Below are positions 8,730-15,951 of a stretch of DNA of 64,000 nt, in pieces (the first letter of the stretch is position 1; every line of letters begins with the position of its first letter). Source of the stretch: Reclinomonas americana ATCC 50394 (Eukaryota > Jakobida > Jakobea > Jakobida); assembly GCA_048213135.1 (NCBI GenBank), contig PS015010.1, positions 1,612,001 through 1,676,000 on the forward strand, in the 5' to 3' direction. Under the pieces are notes generated by a model. It made no database searches, was not told the origin of the DNA, and was given only the letters and a program-made list of their open reading frames with translations. A program made the position numbers and the translations under genes.

Positions 8730-9432
8730 ACTGGCGGAAAGATCATACCGGAAAGAATTGCTGGATAATGGCCAGATCCCTTTCGATGATATCCGCCGGA
8801 ACATGAAGGAACTCAATACCATCAATACCTGGCTTGGCGGACATGCGATCACGTTAGCCGGGGTTAACACCATCCTGGGAAAAAAACCGGAAAAAAAAGA
8901 GCTGCATATTTGTGAGATCGGCTGCGGCGGAGGCGATAACCTGCAGGCCATTCACCGGCGCCTGTCATCCCGCAAAAACATCCGCTTCACCGGCATCGAC
9001 ATCAAACCCGAATGCATCAGCTTTGCCCGGCAGCAGTATCCGGAACTGCCCGCACAATGGATATGCAGCGATTATCAGCTGGCTGATCTATCGCAAGACC
9101 CGCCCGATATTATTTTCTCTTCTTTGTTCTGTCACCATTTTACGGAAACGGAACTGCTGCTGATGCTGCCATGGATGTACCGCAACAGCAGGCTCGGCTT
9201 TTTTATCAACGATCTTCACCGCCATCCCCTGGCCTATTACAGCATCAGGCTGATCACCCGGCTTTTCTCCCGATCCTACCTCGTAAAGAACGACGCCCCT
9301 TTATCGGTGGCACGTGGTTTTAAAAAAAATGAATGGGAAAATATATTGCAACAAACAGGTATCACTTCATACAACATACAATGGAAATGGGCCTTCCGTC
9401 ACCTCATAACCGTAGTTAAAAATGACGGCTGA
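8722..9432 (+). CDS. Class I SAM-dependent methyltransferase of the polyketide operon
   Basis: A 236-residue Rossmann-fold methyltransferase. Motif I is ICEIGCGGGDNL, with the acidic end of strand 2 at FTGIDIKPECI and strand 4 at PDIIFSSLFCHHF. I place the start at the ATG at 8722, which overlaps the polyketide synthase stop by eight bases; a longer frame from 8632 would lie wholly inside the upstream gene. Its last 11 bases overlap the next gene. By position it probably O- or C-methylates the polyketide-derived ring, comparable to SrsB (inference). Confidence 0.88.
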   Translation: MIKLAERSYRKELLDNGQIPFDDIRRNMKELNTINTWLGGHAITLAGVNTILGKKPEKKELHICEIGCGGGDNLQAIHRRLSSRKNIRFTGIDIKPECISFARQQYPELPAQWICSDYQLADLSQDPPDIIFSSLFCHHFTETELLLMLPWMYRNSRLGFFINDLHRHPLAYYSIRLITRLFSRSYLVKNDAPLSVARGFKKNEWENILQQTGITSYNIQWKWAFRHLITVVKNDG

Positions 9433-10558
9433 GCGATATGATATTATGGTCGCCGGTGGCGGACTGGCCGGGCTTACCTTCTCCATACAAATGGCGAACA
9501 AAGGCTATCGTGTGGTACTTTTTGAAAAAGAGACCTACCCTTTTCATAGAGTATGCGGCGAGTACATCAGCATGGAAAGCTGGGGTTTCCTGGAAGGACT
9601 GGGATTACCTTTATCGCAGATGAACCTGCCGCGGATCAGCCGCCTCATCGTCAGTGCACCAGGAGGCAAAGAGCTGAAACAGCGATTGCCACTGGGAGGC
9701 TTCGGCATCAGCAGGTATACATTGGACAACGCATTAAAAGACATCGCCGTTCGATCAGGGGTACAGGTGCTGGAGAGCCGCAGGGTGAACGACATTGATT
9801 TCCGGGACGATCTTTTTACTGCCGATACCACTGCCGGGCAATTCACGGCCCCGCTTTGCTGCGGCAGTTTTGGCAAAAGGAGCAATCTTGATGTAAAATG
9901 GAAACGCGGTTTTATACGAGAGCAACCCAACCGGCTTAACCAGTATGTCGGCGTTAAATACCATATCAACACTGGTTTTGATAAGGAAACCATCGCCCTG
10001 CACAATTTCAGGGACGGGTATTGCGGTCTGTCCGCCATTGAAGATGATAAATATTGTCTTTGTTACCTCACCCGGGCCAGTAACCTGCAACGGGCAGGCA
10101 ATGATATCCGAAGGATGGAAACAGAGATACTGGGCTGTAATCCGCAGCTGAAAACGATATTCAGCACAGCAGAAATATTGTATGACTCACCGGTTACCAT
10201 TTCGCAGGTATCGTTCAGCAAAAAATCGCAGGTGGAAAACCATGTGCTGCTGATGGGTGACGCGGCGGGTATGATCGCCCCGCTCTGCGGTAATGGCATG
10301 AGCATGGCCATGCACGCGGGCAAGATCGCTGCGGTTTTGTGTGATCGTTTTTTACAGCAACAGATCAGCAGGCAGCAACTGGAAGATCAATATACATCGG
10401 AGTGGCGCCAGCAATTTGGCAAACGACTGGCCGTGGGCCGGTTCATACAGGGCATGTTTGGCAAGACATGGGTAACGAATATGTTTATCGGGATAATGAA
10501 GCTATTGCCGGGAATTACGAAAATGCTGATCAGGCAAACGCATGGGAAAGCTTTCTAA
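9422..10558 (+). CDS. FAD-dependent oxidoreductase of the polyketide operon (hydroxylase or reductase)
   Basis: A 378-residue flavoprotein of the geranylgeranyl-reductase/PHBH superfamily. The dinucleotide-binding GGGLAGLTFS lies at residues 12-21 and the second FAD motif is LLMGDAAGMIAPLCGNGMS. HRVCGEYIS near residue 42 resembles the conserved segment of GGR-type enzymes. Two roles fit: ring hydroxylation to a quinol/quinone (as SrsC does) or saturation of the prenyl chain. The C-terminus has hydrophobic stretches suggesting membrane association. It is the last gene of the operon; its stop codon TAA is written into the first unit of an AATTACG array. Confidence 0.88.
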   Translation: MTAERYDIMVAGGGLAGLTFSIQMANKGYRVVLFEKETYPFHRVCGEYISMESWGFLEGLGLPLSQMNLPRISRLIVSAPGGKELKQRLPLGGFGISRYTLDNALKDIAVRSGVQVLESRRVNDIDFRDDLFTADTTAGQFTAPLCCGSFGKRSNLDVKWKRGFIREQPNRLNQYVGVKYHINTGFDKETIALHNFRDGYCGLSAIEDDKYCLCYLTRASNLQRAGNDIRRMETEILGCNPQLKTIFSTAEILYDSPVTISQVSFSKKSQVENHVLLMGDAAGMIAPLCGNGMSMAMHAGKIAAVLCDRFLQQQISRQQLEDQYTSEWRQQFGKRLAVGRFIQGMFGKTWVTNMFIGIMKLLPGITKMLIRQTHGKAF

Positions 10559-10639
10559 TTACGAATTAGGAATTACGAATTAGGAATTGACGAGGCATGA
10601 AATTCTTATGTCATTCGTAATTCATAATTCGTAATTCCT
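10557..10639. repeat. Inverted AATTACG heptamer arms between convergent stop codons
   Basis: Left arm (10557-10588) is AATTACG-AATTAGG-AATTACG-AATTAGG-AATT; right arm (10613-10639) is the inverse, ATTCGTA-ATTCATA-ATTCGTA-ATTCCT. The array fills the whole gap between the convergent FAD oxidoreductase and ATP-grasp genes. A hairpin of about 27 paired bases is possible, with no T-run. Confidence 0.75.
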
Positions 10640-10641
10640 GT

Positions 10642-11694
10642 CTACCCAATCTCTTCATCGGCTTTCCTCATAATCTCGAAACGTTCTTTGGTTTCCTGCA
10701 GGATTTTTCTTCCGCGGGCAAATGACCAGGGCTCGATGCCAAGGCTGCGGTTGTATTTACTGATCTGGTACAGGGCTTTCCAGTGTTTGAGTATTTCGCG
10801 ATAGGCCCCAAAGAGTGTATACCCGGTATCATAGAAATGGTTGGGTTCGGCGCCACAACCGTTGTATTCAAGAATAGAAAAGTTCTTTCCCTCTTTCAGG
10901 TCCTCAATTCCGGCGCACATAATATCGTACCGGCCATAGAAAAAGTCGTTGATGCTGTGGCTGATGGCATCAAAATGACGCAGCAACCGGTCATCTATAT
11001 GCTCCTTCAGGTCAATAAAATGCGCCCCCCGGTTATGATTGGCTGCATAGCTGAGCATGTATTTCTCTCCTTCAGGAATTATATTATTCCAGTTGTCTTT
11101 GTGTTTGCTGTGCATTTCACCGATGCGTTTCTTCCCTTTGGGATGATGCAGCACCAGCTCTTCCAGCGTATGCTTGCCATCGCCGGTAACCTGTAAAGGT
11201 ATCTTGTGAAGGAAGCCCGTAATCCTGCCCTTTTGCTCTTTGGGATGGCGGATATAAAATACACTTACTTCCATGGGGTACTGTACCATGGCCTGAACGA
11301 TATATTCTACAGGCACTTTACCGTGGTAATGTTCCAGTTCAGCCTGTGTATCGATCTTGCGAAAGAGTACTCCCTGTCCGCCGATCTCGGGCTTTACCAC
11401 GAAAGGATAGCTGATGTTTTTCTCCCGGAGCCTTTGCAGGATGGCTTCCACCGGTTCGCCGGGCATGACATTGAATGTGGCGGGATACAGGTGTTCCGGC
11501 AAAAGATCATACATCTCCTTTTTGGGCTCGCCTTCCATACCGCCGAATGTGAGTTTGGGATTGCTGGGCGTAAAAAACCACACCGCACGCGATTTGAGTA
11601 TATACCATAGCCATACCGGGGTAATAGGCGCATACAGCAGTTTGAACGGCCACGCCTCCCAGTTGGCAATTTTCTGAAAAAATTGCTTCACCAT
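10642..11694 (-). CDS. ATP-grasp domain protein (D-Ala-D-Ala ligase-like)
   Basis: A 350-residue protein with the ATP-grasp layout: YPFVVKPEIGGQGVLFRKI (first ATP-binding Lys and small glycine loop, about residues 95-115), VEYIVQAMVQYPMEVSVFYI (adenine-side strand), and GRYDIMCAGIEDLKEGKNFSILEYNGCGAEP near 255-290 holding the metal-binding Glu and Asn. The family joins a carboxylate to an amine or thiol using ATP. The N-terminal 50 residues (PITPVWLWYILKSRAVWFF) are hydrophobic and may bind the membrane. Homologues in Bacteroidota are uncharacterised; a role in peptidoglycan is not implied by its neighbours. Confidence 0.8.
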   Translation of the reverse strand: MVKQFFQKIANWEAWPFKLLYAPITPVWLWYILKSRAVWFFTPSNPKLTFGGMEGEPKKEMYDLLPEHLYPATFNVMPGEPVEAILQRLREKNISYPFVVKPEIGGQGVLFRKIDTQAELEHYHGKVPVEYIVQAMVQYPMEVSVFYIRHPKEQKGRITGFLHKIPLQVTGDGKHTLEELVLHHPKGKKRIGEMHSKHKDNWNNIIPEGEKYMLSYAANHNRGAHFIDLKEHIDDRLLRHFDAISHSINDFFYGRYDIMCAGIEDLKEGKNFSILEYNGCGAEPNHFYDTGYTLFGAYREILKHWKALYQISKYNRSLGIEPWSFARGRKILQETKERFEIMRKADEEIG

Positions 11695-11734
11695 AATTCA
11701 AGTGGCACGAAGGTATACAATTCAGGGGTATCTG

Positions 11735-11816
11735 CATATTGATATATCTGTACATCTGCATATTTGCAAATCTGCATATTTGCACATCCGCACATTCTCA
11801 CATTCCCGTATCTTTA
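11735..11816. repeat. Octamer array (ATATTTGC/ACATCCGC) upstream of the CCG-domain gene
   Basis: About ten 8-base units (for example ATATTTGC, AAATCTGC, ATATTTGC, ACATCCGC, ACATTCTC, ACATTCCC) run into GTATCTTTAT, a near match to the TAnnTTTG -7 box, 20 bases before the ATG of the gene at 11836. It lies in the divergent gap between the ATP-grasp and Fe-S genes. Confidence 0.6.
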
Positions 11817-11835
11817 TCCCGTTAAAAAGTAATGT

Positions 11836-12624
11836 ATGCATGTACCTACTATGGCAGAGATGATGGCCAGTGGCGAAACGCCTGAAGTCCTTTTCTGGGT
11901 GGGCTGCGCCGGCAGTTTTGATCAGCGTGCGCAGAAGATCACCAAAGCATTTGTCACTATACTCGATAAAGTAGGTATCCGTTATGCCATCCTCGGCAAG
12001 GAAGAAATGTGCACCGGCGACCCGGCCCGCCGTGCAGGCAACGAATTCATGTTCCAGATGATGGCGTACCAGAACATACAAATATTGAATGGCTATGGCA
12101 TTAAAAAAATAGTAACTGCCTGCCCGCATTGCTTCAACACATTGAAAAATGAATACCCTGAACTGGGCGGACATTATGATGTGATACACCATGCCAGTTT
12201 CCTGCAGCAACTGATCGACGAAGGCCGTATTGTTGTTCCAGCCGGCGGCGCCTTTAAAGGAAAAAAGATCACTTACCACGACAGCTGTTACCTGGGCCGT
12301 GCCAACAATATTTATGAAGCTCCCCGTAAAGTGCTGGAAGCCCTCGATGCTTCGCTGGTGGAAATGAAACGCTGCCGCAGCAATGGTCTTTGTTGCGGTG
12401 CAGGCGGCGCACAAATGTTCAAGGAAGAAGAAAAAGGCGACATCCGCATTAACCTCGACCGCAGCAATGAAGCGCTGGCAACCGGTGCCTCTGTTATCGC
12501 CGCGGCCTGCCCTTTCTGCAATACCATGATGACCGACGGTGTGAAGAACAGCAATAAAGAAGATGAAGTACAGGTGCTGGACATAGCGGAGCTGGTGGCA
12601 CAGTCTTTATCAATTACGAATTAG
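11836..12624 (+). CDS. CCG-domain (HdrB/GlpC/LutA-like) Fe-S protein
   Basis: A 262-residue protein with two cysteine-rich CCG-type domains: C-rich segments FWVGCAGSFD, ACPHCFNTLK, then CRSNGLCCGAGGAQMF and AACPFCNTMM. These domains bind non-cubane or cubane [4Fe-4S] clusters in HdrB, GlpC and LutA, which pass electrons between a dehydrogenase and the quinone/thiol pool. In other Bacteroidota it usually follows an HdrC-like ferredoxin gene; none is present here. The last residues ITN and the stop codon are written by an AATTACG repeat (12612-12635). It is followed by the gene at 12748. Confidence 0.85.
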   Translation: MHVPTMAEMMASGETPEVLFWVGCAGSFDQRAQKITKAFVTILDKVGIRYAILGKEEMCTGDPARRAGNEFMFQMMAYQNIQILNGYGIKKIVTACPHCFNTLKNEYPELGGHYDVIHHASFLQQLIDEGRIVVPAGGAFKGKKITYHDSCYLGRANNIYEAPRKVLEALDASLVEMKRCRSNGLCCGAGGAQMFKEEEKGDIRINLDRSNEALATGASVIAAACPFCNTMMTDGVKNSNKEDEVQVLDIAELVAQSLSITN

Positions 12625-12635
12625 TAATTACGAAT
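12612..12635 (+). repeat. AATTACG array forming the stop codon of the CCG-domain gene
   Basis: AATTACGAATTAGTAATTACGAAT. The TAG stop at 12622-12624 is inside the second unit, and the last three sense codons are repeat sequence. Confidence 0.75.
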
Positions 12636-12705
12636 ATCTTCAACGGTTGACCCTTTTGCATTTCATTTGTCGTTAATTAAACCAAAGGGTATTTGATTTG
12701 CCTAT

Positions 12706-12743
12706 TATCACATTTGCGCATCTTCACATTCTCGCTATCTTTG
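12706..12743 (+). promoter_or_regulatory. Bacteroidota promoter built on an octamer array
   Basis: TTG at 12714-12716, 19-base spacer, then TATCTTTG at 12736-12743 (TAnnTTTG consensus), with the ATG at 12748. The spacer is a run of 8-base units (ACATTTGC, GCATCTTC, ACATTCTC), so a repeat supplies the -33 box. The predicted transcript would start at or next to the ATG. Confidence 0.6.
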
Positions 12744-12747
12744 CCTC

Positions 12748-13254
12748 ATGAATTTCGACCTCTCCGAACACATACCAGCCGACTTTGCCGATGATTCCCG
12801 GGTTTGGATCTACCAAAGCAGCCGGCTTTTCCTCATCAGTGAAGCATTGGAAATGGAAACCATGCTTCATGACTTTGCCAACAACTGGAAAAGCCACGGG
12901 CACGATGTAAAGGGATATGCCAACCTCTTTTTCGGGCAATTCATCGTCATTATGGCCGATGAAACCGCCACAGGCGTAAGTGGCTGCAGCACCGACAGTT
13001 CCGTTCGTTTGATCAAAGACATTGAACAAAAATTCAAAGTCAATATGTTCGACCGCCAGCAACTCGCCTTCCTGGTCAAAGAAAAGGTGGAACGTATTCC
13101 CCTGAGCCAGGTCAGCTATGCATTGGAGAACGGTCTCATTACCGGCGACACCCTTTACTTCGACAATACTGTACTCACCAAAAAAGACCTGCTGGAAAAG
13201 TGGATTGCACCGGTTAGGGAAACGTGGTTAGGAAAAAAAATTACGAATTACTAA
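12748..13254 (+). CDS. Conserved Bacteroidota protein of unknown function
   Basis: A soluble 168-residue protein with no signal peptide. Homologues are often labelled ABC transporter ATPase in databases (from memory), but no Walker A, Walker B or signature motif is present, so that name is unsupported. Visible features are a mixed alpha/beta pattern (VWIYQSSRLFLISEALEMETML; GYANLFFGQFIVIMADE) and a GCSTDSSVRLIKDIEQKF segment that could be a conserved active or binding site. It follows the CCG Fe-S gene, an association that appears conserved in the phylum. The final residues ITNY and the stop are encoded by an AATTACG repeat. Confidence 0.7.
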   Translation: MNFDLSEHIPADFADDSRVWIYQSSRLFLISEALEMETMLHDFANNWKSHGHDVKGYANLFFGQFIVIMADETATGVSGCSTDSSVRLIKDIEQKFKVNMFDRQQLAFLVKEKVERIPLSQVSYALENGLITGDTLYFDNTVLTKKDLLEKWIAPVRETWLGKKITNY

Positions 13255-13262
13255 TTACGAAT
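13239..13262 (+). repeat. AATTACG array forming the 3' end of the gene at 12748
   Basis: AATTACG-AATTACT-AATTACG-AAT; the TAA stop (13252-13254) is inside the second unit. Confidence 0.75.
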
Positions 13263-13346
13263 CGTTTGTAAGCAAGCATTTTCCAGAATCATACTCGACA
13301 CTAAATTGTGTAATGAAAAAGCAACTTAACCTCTTGGGTTGAAGGC

Positions 13347-13369
13347 ATTCGTAATTTGTAATAGTAATT
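13347..13369 (-). repeat. AATTACG remnant at the 3' end of the outer-membrane barrel gene
   Basis: On the minus strand, the stop TAA (13368-13370) is followed by TTACTATTACAAATTACGAAT, a decayed heptamer array in the same orientation relative to its gene as the others. Confidence 0.6.
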
Positions 13370-15887
13370 ATTTCTTCGCTTTCTTCAGATTCGCCAGCTT
13401 ATTCGTCTTCTTCACACTCTTGTTAAAAATATAACTCAGCGCAATGCGATAGTTGCGGGTATTGGTACGGCTGTAGCTCTCCAGGTTAAAATTGCTGCCG
13501 TAAGTAAATGTGCGGTTCTGCTGCTGGCTGAAAGGATCGATGATATTGATGGCAACAATGAATTTTTTCTCAAAGAATTTTCTTTGTAACCCCACGTTCA
13601 TGCTCAGGTTATTATTGAGTGTTCCCTGCGGGTTGGCAAAACGGTTATAGGTAAAACTGCCGTTGGCGTTCATCACATCACTGAACTGGTAACTGCCGTT
13701 AAGCGTGGAATAAAAAGAACCGCCATTACGGAAGTAGCGTACTTTACGATCGTGGTCGCTGTAGACATTGTACGTATAACCCAGGCTCAGGTTGGCCTTG
13801 GCTTTCTTGTTAAGCGTTAACCCTCCCCATATGCTGCCCTCGTATTCCTGCCTGCCGCTGATATTTTGCCAGCTGGTAAACGTTTTGCCATCAGGTAATA
13901 AAGTGCGCAGCGAACTGTAGATATTCCGCAGTGTGTTGTAACCAACAGAAGCGTTGAGGTAATACAGTTTATTCCATTTGCCCACAATAAAATCAAAGTT
14001 ATCCGCATAGTAAGGCTGCAGACCCGGGTTGCCGGAGCGGGTGTTGTTGGGATCGCTGTAGTCCACGCTGGGATTCAGTTCATTCAAACCGGGGCGCTGT
14101 ATGGTCCTTTTGTAACTGAACGTAATACTCACTTCGTTCGACCACTTCTTCATCAGCGTAACAAAAGGAAGCAGGCTCCAGTAATCGTTGCCATAATCAT
14201 TCGGATCGTTCTTCACATCAAACCCGGTACCGGTATGTTCTGCCTGTGTTCCGGCATTGATGTAAAACTCTGGTGTAAAGTCATACCGCAATGCCGCACG
14301 GAAAGCATACACCAACTGGTGAAAAACGAAATCATTGCTGAGTCCGTTATTCGGTACAAACACATTGTCGGGTTTCCTGAGGAAAGAAGTACCAAGTGTA
14401 TTGTGGGTGTTCGTGCGCAGGATATTACCGCCGGTGTTCAGTGTAAGTTTATTATCGATGATGGGTTTATCGTAATTCAGCCGGAAACTGAGCGTGTTGC
14501 TGCGCAGGCGGGTCAGTTGCTCCTGTGTAGAGTCTGTGCCCGTGGGCGTATGGTCAGCATAGAAATATTGCTGGTAAAAATCGCGGTCGGTATTGCTGTT
14601 GTTGAAATTCCACCCGGTAATGAACCGCAGCACTTCTTTTACATTTTTTCCTTTGTAGGTATACGTAAGGTTAAAGTTGGGACTGTAACTTGTTGTGCCC
14701 GTACGTACGGAGCGGGTACTGATTTTATACAACTGGCTGAAACGATTGATGTTGCTGTACTCATTGTCGCTGCCGCTGGAAGCATCGTTGCCATTGTACT
14801 GGGCAGTAAAACCGATGTTGTTACGTTTGTTGATCTCGTATTCCACGTTCAGCCTGCCATTGGGCCTGCGGTTGTTGCTGTTGCTGGAAGAAACCGTGTT
14901 GAAATAATTACTTGAATCGGTATACAGGTTCTGCCTTTTGCTGTACCCGTTGCCATGGTATTCGTTGTATCCAAAACCGGCATTGAAGTTGACCGTCCAC
15001 TGTTTTTTACGGTAGTTGAAGTTACCGCTCACGCCCGCTTCTCCCCTGGTGCCGTAGTTCACATTGATGCGGGCATTCATCCCTACTTTACCTTTTTTGG
15101 TCACGATATTGATCACACCGCCCCTTTCACTGGCGTATTGTGCCGGAGGGGTGGTCATCACTTCTATTTTTTCAATCATACTGCCGGGCATACTTTCCAG
15201 CATATCCTGCAGTTGTTTGGCATTCAGTTCAACGGGTTTATCATCGATCAGCACTTTTACGTCCTTACCGCGGATGAGAATTTTACCGTCACTGTCCACA
15301 TTCACCAGCGGTGTTTGTTTCAGCAGTTCGGTAGTGGTGGCTCCGGAACTCAGTGCCGATTCCCCGGCATTGAAAGTGATCTTGCCGTCCTTGCTTTCGA
15401 TCAGCGGTTTTTCGGCATACACCACCACCGCGTTCATAGTGGTAGCATTACGGTTGAGCTTGATATCATTCAGGTCGAAATCATAACGATCGGCACGGAT
15501 ATAAATACTGTCCAGCGTAAGACCGGCATACCCCGTCATGCTGAACTGCAGGCGGTAATACCCGAAGGGAAGATGATCGAAAATGAAGGCGCCGTCTTTT
15601 ACAGTAACGGTATTATCGGTATAGGCAGAATCGGATAAACGGCTGATACTCACCGACGCACCCGCCAGGGCTTTGCCATTCTCGGTATCCAGTAAACTGC
15701 CAATGATCACGCCCTGAACGGCTTTAGAGGCAGGCTGGTTCTGCGCCCGGCCTGCTATACAACAAAATAATAAGGAAAACAGTAATGTAAATTTCAACAG
15801 ATAAGGCTTTTCAGGCAGCAAAAATACAGATTGGAACAATGACAGCTGGTGATTTTGTGTAAACGGCGGAGGCAACTCATTTACCAC
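13368..15887 (-). CDS. Outer-membrane beta-barrel protein with carboxypeptidase-like and plug domains (TonB-receptor family)
   Basis: An 839-residue exported barrel. After a signal peptide (FTLLFSLLFCCIAGRAQ) come a carboxypeptidase-regulatory-like domain (about 60-145; VIIGSLLDTENGKALAGASVSI), a plug domain (about 165-265; SSGATTTELLKQTPLVNVDSDGKILIRGKDVKVLIDDKP) and a large asparagine/tyrosine-rich barrel ending in SYIFNKS plus a lysine tail. No SusD partner or TonB box is evident, so the substrate is unknown. The signal peptide is preceded by 30 unusual residues from the ATG at 15887; a TTG at 15797 (MKFTLLF) gives a more normal 809-residue precursor. Divergent from the M13 peptidase. Confidence 0.85.
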   Translation of the reverse strand: MVNELPPPFTQNHQLSLFQSVFLLPEKPYLLKFTLLFSLLFCCIAGRAQNQPASKAVQGVIIGSLLDTENGKALAGASVSISRLSDSAYTDNTVTVKDGAFIFDHLPFGYYRLQFSMTGYAGLTLDSIYIRADRYDFDLNDIKLNRNATTMNAVVVYAEKPLIESKDGKITFNAGESALSSGATTTELLKQTPLVNVDSDGKILIRGKDVKVLIDDKPVELNAKQLQDMLESMPGSMIEKIEVMTTPPAQYASERGGVINIVTKKGKVGMNARINVNYGTRGEAGVSGNFNYRKKQWTVNFNAGFGYNEYHGNGYSKRQNLYTDSSNYFNTVSSSNSNNRRPNGRLNVEYEINKRNNIGFTAQYNGNDASSGSDNEYSNINRFSQLYKISTRSVRTGTTSYSPNFNLTYTYKGKNVKEVLRFITGWNFNNSNTDRDFYQQYFYADHTPTGTDSTQEQLTRLRSNTLSFRLNYDKPIIDNKLTLNTGGNILRTNTHNTLGTSFLRKPDNVFVPNNGLSNDFVFHQLVYAFRAALRYDFTPEFYINAGTQAEHTGTGFDVKNDPNDYGNDYWSLLPFVTLMKKWSNEVSITFSYKRTIQRPGLNELNPSVDYSDPNNTRSGNPGLQPYYADNFDFIVGKWNKLYYLNASVGYNTLRNIYSSLRTLLPDGKTFTSWQNISGRQEYEGSIWGGLTLNKKAKANLSLGYTYNVYSDHDRKVRYFRNGGSFYSTLNGSYQFSDVMNANGSFTYNRFANPQGTLNNNLSMNVGLQRKFFEKKFIVAINIIDPFSQQQNRTFTYGSNFNLESYSRTNTRNYRIALSYIFNKSVKKTNKLANLKKAKK

Positions 15888-15951
15888 TGGCGTAAATCTT
15901 TAGCACTTTTTCCTTTCAACCCTTATTTTTATCCCTCAAACCAAACAGCAT

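Noticed and set aside
12748-13254. ABC transporter ATPase annotation
   Set aside because: No Walker A, Walker B or signature motif is present in the 168 residues.
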